Numbered from the stretch's first letter, positions 35,149 through 46,746 are shown. The stretch is 64,000 bases of DNA from Ampullaceana balthica (GCA_944989445.1 CALYLW010000559.1:636730-700729); one strand, 5' to 3'. Notes: generated by a model not told the origin, from the sequence alone. Translations and numbers: made by a program.

Positions 35149-35319
35149 GATTAGTATGTTCTAAAAAGCTAGTAGTAAAATATACTTACATCTGCATTTA
35201 TTCATCACTTACGTCATCTTCCTTATAAATGGCAATCATATAATGGAATAATTCTCATCGTATATATTACAGACGTGTACTTTTAAACAGGAGATTATTC
35301 AGTCATACCTTTATCCATT

Positions 35320-35480
35320 GTTTATGTCTCGTCTTGCATTTTTATTTGAGTTTTAAATGTTGATAGAGTGTTGGTTTTCCTCAATTGATCAGTGAACCCA
35401 TTCCACTTCCAAATTTCGGACGGAAAGAACGATAATTAGTAGGCATATGTGTTCGTTCTTGAATACGGAAAAGGAAAAGT
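35320..35480 (+). repeat. Dispersed repeat R1, copy b
   Basis: ATGTCTCGTCTTGCATTTTT, GAGTTTTAAATGTTGATAGAG, TGTTGGTTTTCCT, AACCCATTCCA and GTGTTCGTTCTTGAATACGG in order; the best-preserved copy. Copies at about 20063, 25610 and 61395. Confidence 0.6.
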
Positions 35481-35956
35481 TTTATTATAACTATATCTTT
35501 CTGAGGGTTGTATTATACTATCTTTGGTCTATACAATATTCTCTCAACGCAGGCAGAAGAAAATAAAATAGCTGTTAAGTTTGTCATGAAGTTTAATAAA
35601 ATTGAATATTTTGGCTCATTCAAGCTGTTTTATCTTGTACCAGATTTCTTTAAACAGATGGCACCGTAGCAGAGCTACCTATCGAATTCAGTGGAATAGT
35701 CCCATAGATATCATAATGTAACATGATAGAGCCGCTAAAAATATTGTTTCCAACTACCGCTTGATTTTATGCTTGAAAAATTGAATGTATTAATCATATT
35801 AATTGCACATATTTATTATTTTTTGTATTTTAACATTGTTTATTTACTTTTTTAAAGAAAAACATAGATTATGGCTATTTTTGAAATAAAAAACCTAGAC
35901 AAGATTTTAAAAAACCTAGATCTAGGTGGAAAAACTTGGGCTGGCAGCACTCCCAC

Positions 35957-37239
35957 TAGTGAACGTTGAACGCGTCCGTTGCCGACTGTAAGGATATTAT
36001 TGGCAATGGAAATTCCCGTATTCTAATTGGTATATACCGCTCCATTCCCTTGAATCGTCCATATACCGCTCCATTCCCGTAATTATTGGACTATATTAAT
36101 CACTGTTATGTACTCTTTTGAAGTTGCTATAAGATGTTCAGTGCGCACTCGCTTCTGTCTTTTTGTCGTGACTGAGGGTTGTGACTAGGACGTCTTTTAA
36201 ATTTGATTTTCTTTGCGACAAAGTACAGGTAGGTGTAATATTGTTCAGTTCTTTTGTGTTTGTCTTACTACTGCAACATACATTTTTAGCAGAAGTGTAA
36301 GGCTACATTTTTACCTACAGGCGTATTTTTGGTGTGCATGATTTCTAAAGTAATGGTTATTCGCTTTTATCAAGAGTTAAGGCTGGTTATAACTATTCCG
36401 ACCGCGTTGGTTGCTCGGGATATCACATCACTTCAATTCTTCGTTTGCTACCCTGCAGTTTGCCTCCTTAAATATTTTTTTGTTTTTCCTGGATGACATC
36501 CTCTTGCCATAACTCTTATGGCTTTGCATTTCATAAGCATATCAAGTCATAAATGGGTTATCGTTTGGGTAGGGTCCCCTTCCCCTAATTATTTTTAAAA
36601 TTAAAAAATGAAAGAAACAGGAAAGGCCGGGGTGGGGGGATTAAATGGAAATGGTCTCCCCTCCCCTTTTACATTTCATGAATATCGTTAAATGTGGAAC
36701 TATACGCTATGAGCATTTAAACAAGGCGTGATGCATAACAGCCCGGGATAATGAAAATTATTTTCGCCTAAAATTGCTGGTGCAGTAGAATCGAAGTAGA
36801 AAGCTTCGATACTTTTCGTGTAAAATTGTTCAAAAAAGAAAGGTGAATTTTCCAAAATGGAAGGTATTGCAGTTAGAGTAAGGTTTAGCTATAAAAATTA
36901 TTGGCTAATTTTAGCTTTATAATTTTTTTTAAATTATTAAAATCGTGTATCCTTCCTATTTTCATTATTCAGACGCCTTAACCGTGTGTAACATTTTTTC
37001 CTTCATTGTTTGCACATTACAATACGTCCTGCTAAATTGACTCACTAACAGCTCTCATAATTAGTATAATGACACATTAAATTCATGGAAATATCCCAAA
37101 GGCAATAACTCATTAAAAATACTCCACTGAAAACTTTTTTTTTCAGGATGTGGGGGGGGGGATAGGAGAGGTGGGGTGGAGTAGCGGTAACTTCAAGATG
37201 GAATAAAAAGTTTATTTTTTGAGTTATTTTATTCATTAG
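35957..37239. other. AT-rich stretch, no gene seen
   Basis: A short direct repeat TATACCGCTCCATTCCC occurs twice (about 36031 and 36062). The C/G-rich patch at 36630-36665 and G run at 37150-37185 carry no recognisable end. No exon supported. Confidence 0.45.
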
Positions 37240-37700
37240 CCTCTACATCACGGGTTCCCAAGGGCGTCGCGTCAGGTTTTCTGAGGGGTCGCCAAATTGT
37301 ACTGTAAATTAAAAAAATTATTTACCAGAATTCAATGGGTTTTTTTAATTGAGTCGAGAATTTAAATGCTGTGTTTTCGTATCTTTGAAATAAAAGATGA
37401 AATCAAGTTGTTCCTTGAGTGCAAAGGAAAATTGCCATTTGGGTTTATTTTAACGATAGAGCATGGTTGAAAATAGTATCATCTTTAACAGATATATTCC
37501 AACAGCAAAATGTGTTTAAGCTGATACTTTAAGTAAAAGTGACGCTGAAATAAAAGAAAATTTGAAAAACGAGATTACTGGGCACATAGAATCCTTTGGA
37601 AAGAAACTCAATTGTTACTTCACTGAGTTAAAAGAAGAAGAAATTACATATACATAACATCCATTCTCTGCTTCCCTTGATGAAGCCAGGATTCCAAAAA
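37240..37700 (+). pseudogene. hAT transposase remnant, ZBED5/FAM200-like
   Basis: Begins with a hAT-like end (GGGTTCCCAAGGGCGTCGCG). At about 37520-37690 it reads SKSDAEIKENLKNEITGHIE, SFGKKLNCYFTELKEEE, a stop, and HPFSASLDEAR. L-x-x-F-x-x-Y-F followed by x-N-P-F is the late segment of ZBED5-type hAT transposases. Only this piece survives; the right end was not found. Confidence 0.5.
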
Positions 37701-38618
37701 TGAAATGTAATTTTTTTATAGTTTTTTTCAAAAATGTATTGTCAGCACGTAACTTACTCTGTGAAAAAATTGCTCACACAATTTTGGTGTGGTATGAATC
37801 AATTATATCAAAATGTCACGATGGTTTCTTTCAAACATTTCGATTATTGTCTGCGTTTCTCATCAACAAAAAGTAATAAATAAATTTTTGACAAAAACGC
37901 ACAGGCGAATTTGGGGACTGGTTGGTAAAATGAACTTTTAACAATGGAAATAAATAAAATACTAAAGATATTTAAGATCAAATTATTTTAGAAATATATT
38001 TTCATGTTGTTGTTTACATAATTACAAATTCTCAATTGGTACGGGGTGTGGGGTGGGGGTTGCTGGTCACTTGACTTTTATAAAGATGTCATTAGAAAAA
38101 AAATTAGCGACTGTTATCCACATAATCAAAAGATTGTTTAATTTTTAAGAGTTTTACAAATGGTAGTATTTATTTGCATACATTTTCTAGGTTCAAATTG
38201 TAATTGTAACCCAAAATATAAGTTTCAGAAACTAAAAATACATAAAAAATCATTTGAATATTAATTAACTTCTTGTTAAAATAACTCATAGCCTAGGAAG
38301 AAGTAAGGCTTAATTTTTATTTCACCTATTACAATTTTCTTTTTTGGCTTACTACAAATTCCAGACAGTTTTAATAATTTATTAAAAATTGATTTGGTAA
38401 CTTGAAAATTTAATTTTGAAATAAACATGGCTTGTGTAACACAGAATGAATGTATTTATTTTACATGAGTCGTAACTCTTAGTTTCCCAATGACGCAAGT
38501 CATTAAAAAAATTTATTAAAAATAACATGGACAATTTTGTTAAATATATCTCATTAATGTATACAATGGGAATAAAGAAAACTTTGTTTACCAGATAGAC
38601 AACAGCACTGATTTATAT

Positions 38619-38854
38619 AATGTGACGCGGTGGTCAAGGGTTCGGATCCATGTGAAGGCAAGGATTTGTTCCCAGGGCCTAGGGAGTCCCTGAGTCACCC
38701 ACCTCCGAATGGGTACCTAACATTAGTTAGGTGGCTGGAACCCTCATAGCCGTGGCCCGTGAACGATTCATCACTTGCCAACAGATCCGTCATGGTCTGT
38801 GGACGCAATTATCTGCTGCATAGAAGGAGCGTCTGTATAGATAAGATAAGATAA
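38619..38854 (+). mobile_element. tRNA-derived SINE
   Basis: Contains a near-consensus pol III B box GGTTCGGATCC (38639-38649; consensus GGTTCGANNCC). A body with CCTAACATTAGTTAGGTGG, GGAACCCTCATAGCCGTGG, CATCACTTGCCAACAGA and ATGGTCTGTGGACGCA follows, with a tail of AGATA repeats. The A box and tRNA start are missing, so the head is truncated. Other copies: 8671-8824 (minus) and a fragment at 20010. Confidence 0.82.
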
Positions 38855-39154
38855 CTTGTGGGTGAAGGAGGCGAAAATAGAATTATAGAGATGAAGCATA
38901 TCGTGTTGTTAACAGTAATAGATTAAACTATATAATAAATTTTTAGTTTACAAAAAGGCTACTGTAGAAAAATCTTACACAGTTATATTGTCTATTCCTT
39001 CACTAATCTAAGATCATTTAAGATATTTTTTGAACCGACTCGAATGAGCGAGGTCAACTACCGGCAACAGGTTGTAACCAACTATGGAGAAATCTGTCAA
39101 CTTTGTGTTGCAATGTCAGTATCTAATTTGATGTTCGTTCGTCCGTCGATACGA

Positions 39155-39480
39155 CGAGGACCACTCTAGTCATCCGAGTGTTTTCTGTCCGTGAGCAGAT
39201 GGCTGATTAGGCCGATCCTTGCACGGCAGGTTCGGGAACAGAAGGGACAGGAGACGAGTGCGTCATCTCCTGGAGGGTTGACAGCATGGGCCTTTCGGGC
39301 TTGTCTCTTCTTTTCTGCGGTGGTATGGGATGGATGACAAAAGTGACTTGCGCGGTGACTTGGATTTAAGTGAGAAGGAGTTGCGCAGTTCGTCGATCTC
39401 ACTCTCTCGCCCGAGACCATCTTATCAAGCGGCAGGACTAAGTCGAGACGGCTGGTGATGGAGACGGGTGCAGTGGATGG
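39155..39480 (-). pseudogene. C-terminal C2H2 knuckle, probably of a LINE ORF2
   Basis: The minus-strand frame ends ALVSCPFCSRTCRARIGLIS, then HLLTDRKHSDD and a stop (about 39166). C-x2-C-x-R-x-C-x-S/A-R-I-G-L-x-S-H-x-x-x-H is the zinc motif at the C-terminus of many non-LTR retrotransposon ORF2 proteins. Upstream is a His/Pro-rich segment; no RT domain is present. A host zinc-finger gene is less likely because only one finger occurs and the DNA around it is repeat-like. Confidence 0.5.
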
Positions 39481-39939
39481 CCATGATGTCCTGTGTGTCT
39501 TGTCATGCCCTTAGCGTTCCACAACGCTTTGCTGAGATTATTTGATAACACTGTCGTAACAAGAATACACTACCATATCACAAAGATAAAATAGAAAGCA
39601 TACAATCATTGTCTAAACGCATAAAGTATTTTATATTCTTACATCCTCAATAAATGTATTTGTTAATTTGTCAAACCTTTACTGTGTTTAGTGATTTAAT
39701 ACACACGGAATTATTACAATCTTAAACAGAACTAACGCCAACACATTAGATGGTCTCAAACATTTTCATCTTCCAAATAATTATTATAAACACCAAAACT
39801 AATTATTCAATTGTTTATAGTACTGTAATTTGTCTATGGGGGATATTTGTCAAAACTCAAATGTACAATATTTTAATGACTGCACATCAAATTTATTTTC
39901 TAATTATTACAATGACCTCAATCCAACAAGGGTCTAGAC

Positions 39940-41170
39940 CAGGGGTCGGGAAACTTTTTGTCTGAAAGAGCCATAAACATCACATATATTGAAAAGTATT
40001 TCTGTGAGAGCCATACTTTATGTTTCAAACTAAAAATTCAAGTGAATGTGTGCCTTTAGTGTAATTTCAACACTAAAAGTAGGGATGTGACGGAGCTGAT
40101 GAACATCCGCATCCGTCGGATTCGGATTTGGCAATTATAAATCCGTCGGATTCGAATGCGGATGCGGATTTGGTCAACACTTGGCTAAAAGGGGGTATAC
40201 CAAGGTTTCAGTCCCGTGACCCCCCCATAACAACGAGGATTTTTAGCATTTCTTTTGTGCATGAACAGCAGCATAAACTATTACAGAGCACAGTTAGCCA
40301 CATTGTTAACGAATCATCAGTACAAGATGCTTTGCATAAAATAAAATTCTCCTTAACGTTTATTTTTACAAAGCGCGGTAAAGCGCGCCTCGATAGTACT
40401 CTTTTTAGAAACGAAATCACAGAAAGTAAAAACTATTCAGTGCGGGATAGAAGATGTATTCGACTTCCGGCAATGGCGGTGATTGCATTCGCTTGTGTTT
40501 TCGTTCGATTCATTAACTTTCGGGGTAATTTTTACGGGATATTTTTGAAAATGTGATTTTGCTATACTTTTTTTGTAAAAATAATAGTACTAAACTACAG
40601 GTAAAATAGTATTAAACTCAAAACGGTCTTTTGGATAATTTAAAATAACCATTCTTATCCTAAAAGATGAATTCAGTATGACAATAACAAATAAATTTAC
40701 AGCAATTTTCTAAATTTCATAACAAGTCGATCGCGATACGGGAAATCCTTACCGGACTGAGGCGGAAGTTTACCGAAAACCTTATATTTCTTATCTAATT
40801 TTCATGCACGAAAAAAAAATGTATTTGTATTAAATACGGCCGTGTTTGATCTGAAAACGGTAATTTTTCAAATTCGAATCTGATGGAATTTGTTTTTTAA
40901 AAATCCGTCGAATTCGAATTTGCTCAAAAAATGTCGAAGTTCGAATGTCGTCGGATTCGAATTCGAACTTCGTCACATCCCTAACTAAAAGTACAATAAT
41001 TATGTCTCTGAATTCTTTTAAATAACATTGTTATGCTGTTTTTATTGCAATTAATATGTAGATCAAAGGAGTCCGAATAAACTTTGTTGTTTTTTTAACA
41101 ATCGAACATTTGTCAGAGAGCCATCAATAGATTCACATCTGGCTCGCGAGCCATGGTTTTCCGACCCCTG
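39940..41170. mobile_element. hAT element, CAGGGGTCGGGAAAC ends, hosting a second hAT element
   Basis: Left CAGGGGTCGGGAAACTTTTT, right end reversed CAGGGGTCGGAAAACCATGG. A perfect 8-bp duplication GTCTAGAC lies at 39932-39939 and 41171-41178. Without the nested element (40080-40983 plus one duplication) it is about 0.32 kb, a MITE. AGAGCCAT motifs mark both arms. Confidence 0.93.
40080..40983. mobile_element. hAT element, TAGGGATGTGACG ends, nested
   Basis: Left TAGGGATGTGACGGAG, right end reversed TAGGGATGTGACGAAG. A perfect 8-bp duplication ACTAAAAG lies at 40072-40079 and 40984-40991. Both arms carry many ATCCGTCGGATTCGAAT-type subterminal repeats. A 142-codon frame at 40128-40556 crosses the arm repeats and has no transposase motif, so I do not call it a gene. 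Confidence 0.93.
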
Positions 41171-41745
41171 GTCTAGACCGTTTGTGACATCAATATACGT
41201 CACAGAATTTTGTTAGTTCCGAGTTTTACACAGCTGAAAGCCTTCATATGGGCCGAAATACGAATAATAAAATAATCAATGTCAAAGTAGTGGGGCACTG
41301 TGTAAGAGAGTATATGAAAGAATTAATTCTAATAGTAAAAATGTGTAACTATTAATTATAAAAACAACTTATTAGTGTTGTTGGCTGTGGATTGTCTATT
41401 TAAACACGTTATAACATTTATGAAAGTTTACAGGGAAATGGAAATTTAAATCAAGAGGAATATATTACTCCTAAAATTTCAGAATCCCTTGTTTAGGTCA
41501 ATTTTTAGGACCCAATGTTTCAAAATTGTCGATTACTTCATTGTAATTTATTTCCAAAGTTTCGTAGCTAGCAAGCGCACATATTCATTCTTGAAACATC
41601 GGGAAATAAGATTTGATTTTTTTTTCATCTAGTTTGTTAACATACATAAAACCCTGTCCTAAATCAGCTAATGTTTTGATCTATTAATTTTTTTTTCAAT
41701 CGCAATTAACATCTATTATTTAGTCGATAAACAATGTATCTAGCA

Positions 41746-44079
41746 CAGGTGTGGGCAAACTACGGCCCGCGGGCCGCAATAGGCCAACCAGAGTATATTG
41801 TGCGGCCCGTTAGCACGTACACGCTACTATCTTATCTTGATGTTAATTTCTTTGTTTAGAAATTTCACTAAATTTTTTAAATTTTATTCTAAGTGTTTTT
41901 CTTTTCGAATCTAATGATATTAAATTGGTTTAATGGCTCCAGGATTAATTAGTGATCATTAGTCATTAATTTAAAATATCGTGGAACTGCATTTCAGCTC
42001 AACGGAAGTGGCTTTTCTTTACGATTTACATATTGGCTATTTTGTATGTAACATTTAGGACGAATATCGTGTTTTTAATTACAAAAGGACCGCTAAATAT
42101 TGCTTCAAGAGCGTGGGAGCAAAGCAGTCTGATTGCAGTACCGTGATTGTCTTTAAGGAGTGCAACTTAAAAAGACACCATAAAACAAAGCAAATTAGTT
42201 TCGGGCACAATATAACGAACTAAGAGAGAAAAAGGATGAGGTTGTTAATAATTTAAAGAAGCAGCATACTGTTTTCAAAAACTGTCTTCAATACAAGATG
42301 CTGCAATTAAAACCAGTTTGGTGCTGTCCCATAAGATTGTAAAACGGAACAAGTCTTTTTCTGACAGTGAGTTCAAAAAGGAATGCTTGTCAGATGCAGC
42401 AAGCATTAAGTGTCCAGAACAGAAAACAAAATTTGATAGCATTTTTTATCAAGGAAAACTGTAGTCAGGCGTGTTGAAACAAATTAGTGACAATTTGTTG
42501 CACCAACTTCGAGATGCAAACTATGACTTTTTGTGGTACTCTTTTACGTTGGACGAACATACCGATGTCCAGGACACATCATAATTGTTGGTATTTATAC
42601 AGGAATGAACACTCGTTTTGAGCTTACCGAAGAATTCCTTAGTGTTGAGCCACTCAAAGACACAACTACAGACCAGGAATTATTCAATGTTGTTGAAAAA
42701 AATTGTTTAAAAATGGGTTGGTGTCGAACAAGATATCAAGTGTAACAACAGATGGAGCGAGTGCTTTGACTGGAAAAAACGTAGATCTGGTGAAAATGAT
42801 GAAAAATAAAATTAAAGAAGATTTTCCTGACTATACATTATTTCCTTTTCACTGTGTCATACATCAAGAAAGTCTGTGTAAAGTTGTGTTAAAGATCAAG
42901 CATGATATTGACCCAGTTGTCAGTGTGATAAACCTCATCAGAGCCAGGGCACTTAGCCACAGGCAGTTCAAGGCAATGCTGAAGATTTGGAAACTGAATT
43001 TTATGATATTATCTACAACAGTGGTGTCCACTGTCAGTGCCTGGACAAGATGTTGAGGCGAGTGTGGGATCTCAAAGAAGAAATAGTTATGTACCTGGAG
43101 ATGAAGAGTTTTGTGTTACTTTGTAACTAACATTGTTAATGAAGAGTGGAATTAAGACTTTAAGTTTGCACATGAAATGTATGTGCAAGTTAAATCATTG
43201 CAGGCAAATCTCTTCCAGTTCTCTAGGCAAGCAGGTGAAAATAGGTTTTGCCATCTCCCTTTGCTGAAACAGAAAGCCATTTCTGGTGAAATGGCTAATT
43301 ACATGGCTCATTTGGATGCCTTGGCTATGGAATTTGAAAGGAGGTTCCAAGACTTCAAGAACATGGTAGCATTCTTCAATATCCTTAGTTCGCCATTCAA
43401 TCCAGAAGCTGGTTCAGCCCTAGAGGATATACAATTAAAGTTACTTGACCTACAACCTGATTATGACATGAAGGAGAAGTTCAAGTCAGTTCTTCTGCTA
43501 GATTTTTATGGATGTTTGCAAGCAGCAGCGTTTCCACACTTTAAAAACTTTGCAGCCAAAATTTTTCACTATTTGAGTCCACATAGATCTGTGAGGAAGC
43601 TTTTTCTTGTATGAAAATAAACAAAAGACTAAGAACAGATCGATGTTGACTGACTGAAATTTGAATGCAGTCATGCGAATCACAACCAGTAAACTGGTTC
43701 CACAGTTCAAGAACATTATCCAAAATTGTGACCAGTAACATACTTCTCATTAATTACAATTGTAAATTTTTGTAAACTATGTTCCTACTTATTCATACTT
43801 ATTCTGATAGGTAACAATAAAGTTTTGTTGAAATAATAATGAATAGTACACTCTAGTTATTAAATTAGAAATTGTTTTCAGTTCGTATTTTAAAATGGAA
43901 TGTAATTCATGCAATAGAGTGTGAATATGAAATAAAATGACACGTACATGTTTATAATGATTAGTTTATATTTTTATACGTTGTAAATTTTAATTGAAGA
44001 AGACAAAATATAAATGCGGCTGCCCATAACTATAACGTTTTGAATGCGGCCCTCAATAGAAAAAGTTTGCCCACCCCTG
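41746..44079 (+). mobile_element. hAT element with decayed GTF2IRD2-like transposase
   Basis: Left CAGGTGTGGGCAAACTACGG, right end reversed CAGGGGTGGGCAAACTTTTT, each followed by GC-rich CGGCCC motifs. The flanks ATCTAGCA (41738-41745) and ATCTAGCG (44080-44087) are an 8-bp duplication with one change. The 2.3-kb interior carries a transposase in the plus direction. Confidence 0.92.
42090..43735 (+). pseudogene. hAT transposase, GTF2IRD2/SCAND3/ZBED5-like branch
   Basis: Pieces in family order but in changing frames. ECNLKRHHKTK (end of the N-terminal zinc finger) near 42160; then the FKKECLSDAASIKCPEQKTK and YSFTLDEHTDVQDT segment (42370-42575), where the D of LDE-T-D is the first catalytic acid region. 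Next VTTDGASALTGKN and FHCVIHQESLCKVVLK (42740-42890), NLIRARALSHRQFKAML, then FERRFQDFKN and FKNFAAKIFHYL (43177-43614). At least four frameshifts and several stops, so inactive. It would have encoded the cut-and-paste enzyme for the element at 41746-44079. Confidence 0.85.
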
Positions 44080-44087
44080 ATCTAGCG

Positions 44088-45659
44088 CAATGATATGTAT
44101 GATGATTAATATAATAAAGGGCACTATAATAAAAAACTTGCTTTTGTTTCGACTCTAAAAGCTGAATGGAACCTGCTTTCCACAGCAATCCACGAAGTAT
44201 TAAGTTGGGGGGGGGGCTGATTGTGGGTTGACAAATATCAAAGTCAGTAGAGGGACCAAATCTATTTTATTTGCTAATTTTTTTATAAATACACAATAAA
44301 TATTCATTAAAAAGTTTTTTCTAAAAAAAGTAAAAGTTCGTGATCCGTAGCAGGTTAATATCGTCTAGACCAGGGCTCGTCGAACGTTTTTGACCATTAC
44401 CCAAAATATATAAGTTTATTTTGGCGTTACCCCTGAAGATGCAAATCTTGCCGACATGACTTGGGTTTGGGAGAGCGTTTTACACCCTCTCCCTTCCAAG
44501 TTTCTGGGGCGAAGTTGCAGCCGAAAATGAATCTAGTGAGTTTTAGAAGCTTGATAAGTGTCTAAAAATGAAATTGTAAAGGATTATGCATAGACATTTT
44601 AATCCAAAACTATGCGGATGAATCATATTTCAAAGGTTATTTATTTGATACAATTTATAAAGTTTACAGTCAAATAAAATGGTTATAACGGTTAAAGACT
44701 TAACGGCACTGTTCATTCTATTATAATGATAAATCGGACATACTGCGGTAAAGACGGATAAACACAAAGTTACTTTAAAAATTACATCAATTAAAAAATT
44801 CAGGGTCCAATCGATTTCGCAAGTATTTGACGGCCGCAGGTTATTATAATTTAAACAGATTTCCAGGGCCGCATATTTTCCTGCCCAAGGCCACATGCGG
44901 CCGTACGGTAACAGGTTTCGCACCTATGTCCTATATCAACATTGTTCTGTATGTTCGACGGGCTGACAATAATTTTGCTACTTCAGCATACTACTAAACC
45001 CCAACCCTAACCTCATAATTATAAATTATAGAATAGATAATTGAAAGTATTTGAAAAGAAATTCCAATTTTAAAAAAGGAAATTCTTAATCTAAACGTGA
45101 ACGCTTACCTGTTTCATTCAATTCCAGAATCCAACGCACTGCGGTAAGACCACAGAAGCGTATGTAGAATTTACTTTTTTAAATCGTATATCAAAAGCTT
45201 TTAAGTGTCGGGGTTTTATTTTACCATAGTACCTGCTATTGGTAGCCGAGTGCCAATAGACACTTCCAAAAGTAATAGGTGTACGTGTATATTGTATCAC
45301 AAGCGGCAAGTAGTATTGGCCTGTATATAATTTTAATTAATGGTCACGTGAAAAGCCAAAAAAAATCTCGTATAACGGTAAGAACTATGGGGAAAAAATC
45401 TCCGTATAATGGTCAGCGTTTTACGGAGATATCTTCGTGTGGTTATAAGAGGTAAATGTATAGCATAAGCTTTAAAATATTATGTTACAATAGGGAAAAG
45501 AAATAAATTATAATTTGTTTAAAGATTTTAAAATAATTAATTTTTCATTTTTAAGGTACTTTTTCGTTACACTTAAAAAAATTGAATTTTGAATAATTAA
45601 ATTCTTTATAAACAATTTAATCATTAAAGGCACGTCAATACTTGAAACACTGAGTACTC
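44088..45659. other. AT-rich stretch, no gene seen
   Basis: A hAT-like left end (CAGGGCTCGTCGAACGTTTT, 44371) and a decayed right-type end (ATGCGGCCGTACGG...CACCTATG, about 44895-44926) are present, but their flanks do not match. No exon supported. Confidence 0.4.
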
Positions 45660-45779
45660 AAGAGACCAATCACGTCAAGAAGAGATCCACATGGTTTTTT
45701 TGGTTGAGTGTGACAATCTTTTCCAACATCAATTGATGAGATATTTATCCTGTGTTGTCGTCAGAAATGAATTCAGCTG
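45660..45779 (+). pseudogene. Unrecognised gene family, copy B, exon 3 homologue (broken)
   Basis: Starts AGAGACCAATCACGTCAAGAAG like exon 3 of copy A (ACCAATCACGACTAGCAG) and ends at donor GCTG|GTATGA in phase 1 after D-I-Y-P-V-L-S-S-E-M-N-S-A, compared with VLSSTMNTDRTPA in copy A. Between them the frame shifts and two stops occur. Either copy B is a pseudogene or this exon is skipped. Confidence 0.5.
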
Positions 45780-45983
45780 GTATGAAAAATCTAACTAATT
45801 TGATCAATATACATTTTATACGTAAATTATGAACAAAAATTGTGTTTTTAAATTTTCGAAATCATTCATTTTGCAAAGGCATAATAATTATGAAGATTAA
45901 AAAGTTTAATATTTCCATATAAAATTTTTTTTTAAAATGTTTGCTAGGGAAACCCTCACATTTTAAATTTTTTAATACAACAG

Positions 45984-46094
45984 AGAACGGTAGACAAGAC
46001 CAGGCCACTAGGGGTACTGCTACACAACAAAGAAACCGACCAAAGCCAACACCGCCAGTCGTCATCCAAGATTTAACGACGGCTCCAGTTAATG
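45984..46094 (+). CDS. Unrecognised gene family, copy B, exon 4
   Basis: Acceptor TTTAATACAACAG at 45983, donor AATG|GTGAAT after 46094; 111 bp, phase 1 in and out, 36 full codons all open. The peptide ENGRQDQATRGTATQQRNRP continues into a Pro/Thr-rich stretch (KPTPPVVIQDLTTAPVN). Low-complexity, probably disordered. Homologous to copy A exon 4 at the RDQAT segment. Confidence 0.6.
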
Positions 46095-46590
46095 GTGAAT
46101 TACTTTTAAAATGCTACAATAGCTTTAAAATGTTACACTTGATAAGCTTTTCAAAAATGTTTTCTAAATTTTGTTTTTTCATAAAAATTCACAAAGTATT
46201 TTTCTTTTTTTTTGTTTTAAACATCAATTAATGTAAGTAATCAAAGAGGCCAATATGAGAAAGAACAACTTAGTATGGACTTCTTTCAGGCAGAACTGTG
46301 TAATTTCCCTAGATATCTCCTATTTGAATATATTCTGTTTTATTATGTGGAATACTATTGTAGTGTACCAAGTGCTCAATGGATTTTTGCGATTTTAAAG
46401 TTACATTACATTTTGTATTAACACATTATAACTATAATTAAGCTAACAGTAAATAATGAAGATTTCACCCTTTTTCAATAACAAAATAAATAGACAATGA
46501 AAACAGTCAAAGAAAATAAAATATAAAACCCAGTAAAGGTAACAAGTCACAAAAACATTTTTATTGTTGTATTTTTTGTTTTTTTTACAG

Positions 46591-46746
46591 TACAAGCCAA
46601 TCTCTCCAATCACAGGGGACTGCCCATTGGCCAAGCCACACAACAAGGCCACACAGCGTCTAGACATGAAATCGTGACGTCAAAATCTGATGATCAATAT
46701 CGATTTTATCTTCAGCATCGTCAAACTCTTGAAACAGTTGTATTGC
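46591..46746 (+). CDS. Unrecognised gene family, copy B, exon 5
   Basis: Strong acceptor (T-rich tract then TTTTTTACAG at 46590), donor TTGC|GTACGT after 46746; 156 bp, phase 1 in and out, 51 full codons open. The peptide begins QANLSNHRGLPIGQATQQG and ends RHEIVTSKSDDQYRFYLQHR then QTLETVVL. The conserved YRFYLQHRQTxETV core also survives in copy A, where a LINE splits this exon. Confidence 0.65.

Larger units (their letters stand above)
34734..35950. mobile_element. DNA transposon with GTGCTGCCAG ends, non-autonomous
   Basis: Left end GTGCTGCCAGTGACATTTTT with AAAACCTAG repeats; right end reversed GTGCTGCCAGCCCAAGTTTTT with CCTAGATCTAGG. The flanks share 6 bp, TCCCAC (34728-34733 and 35951-35956). 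It holds a GGGGCCGTCC-family MITE (about 34815-35148) and an R1 repeat (about 35320-35480). The CTAGGT subterminal repeats lie at both ends. Superfamily open. Confidence 0.65.

Noticed and set aside
40128..40556. 142-codon frame as a gene
   Set aside because: It starts in the subterminal repeat arm of a hAT element, has no transposase motif, and a shadow frame on the other strand is equally open.
44371..44926. A hAT element between CAGGGCTCGTCG and the CACCTATG end
   Set aside because: Ends do not pair well and flanking 8-mers differ; kept only as a note.
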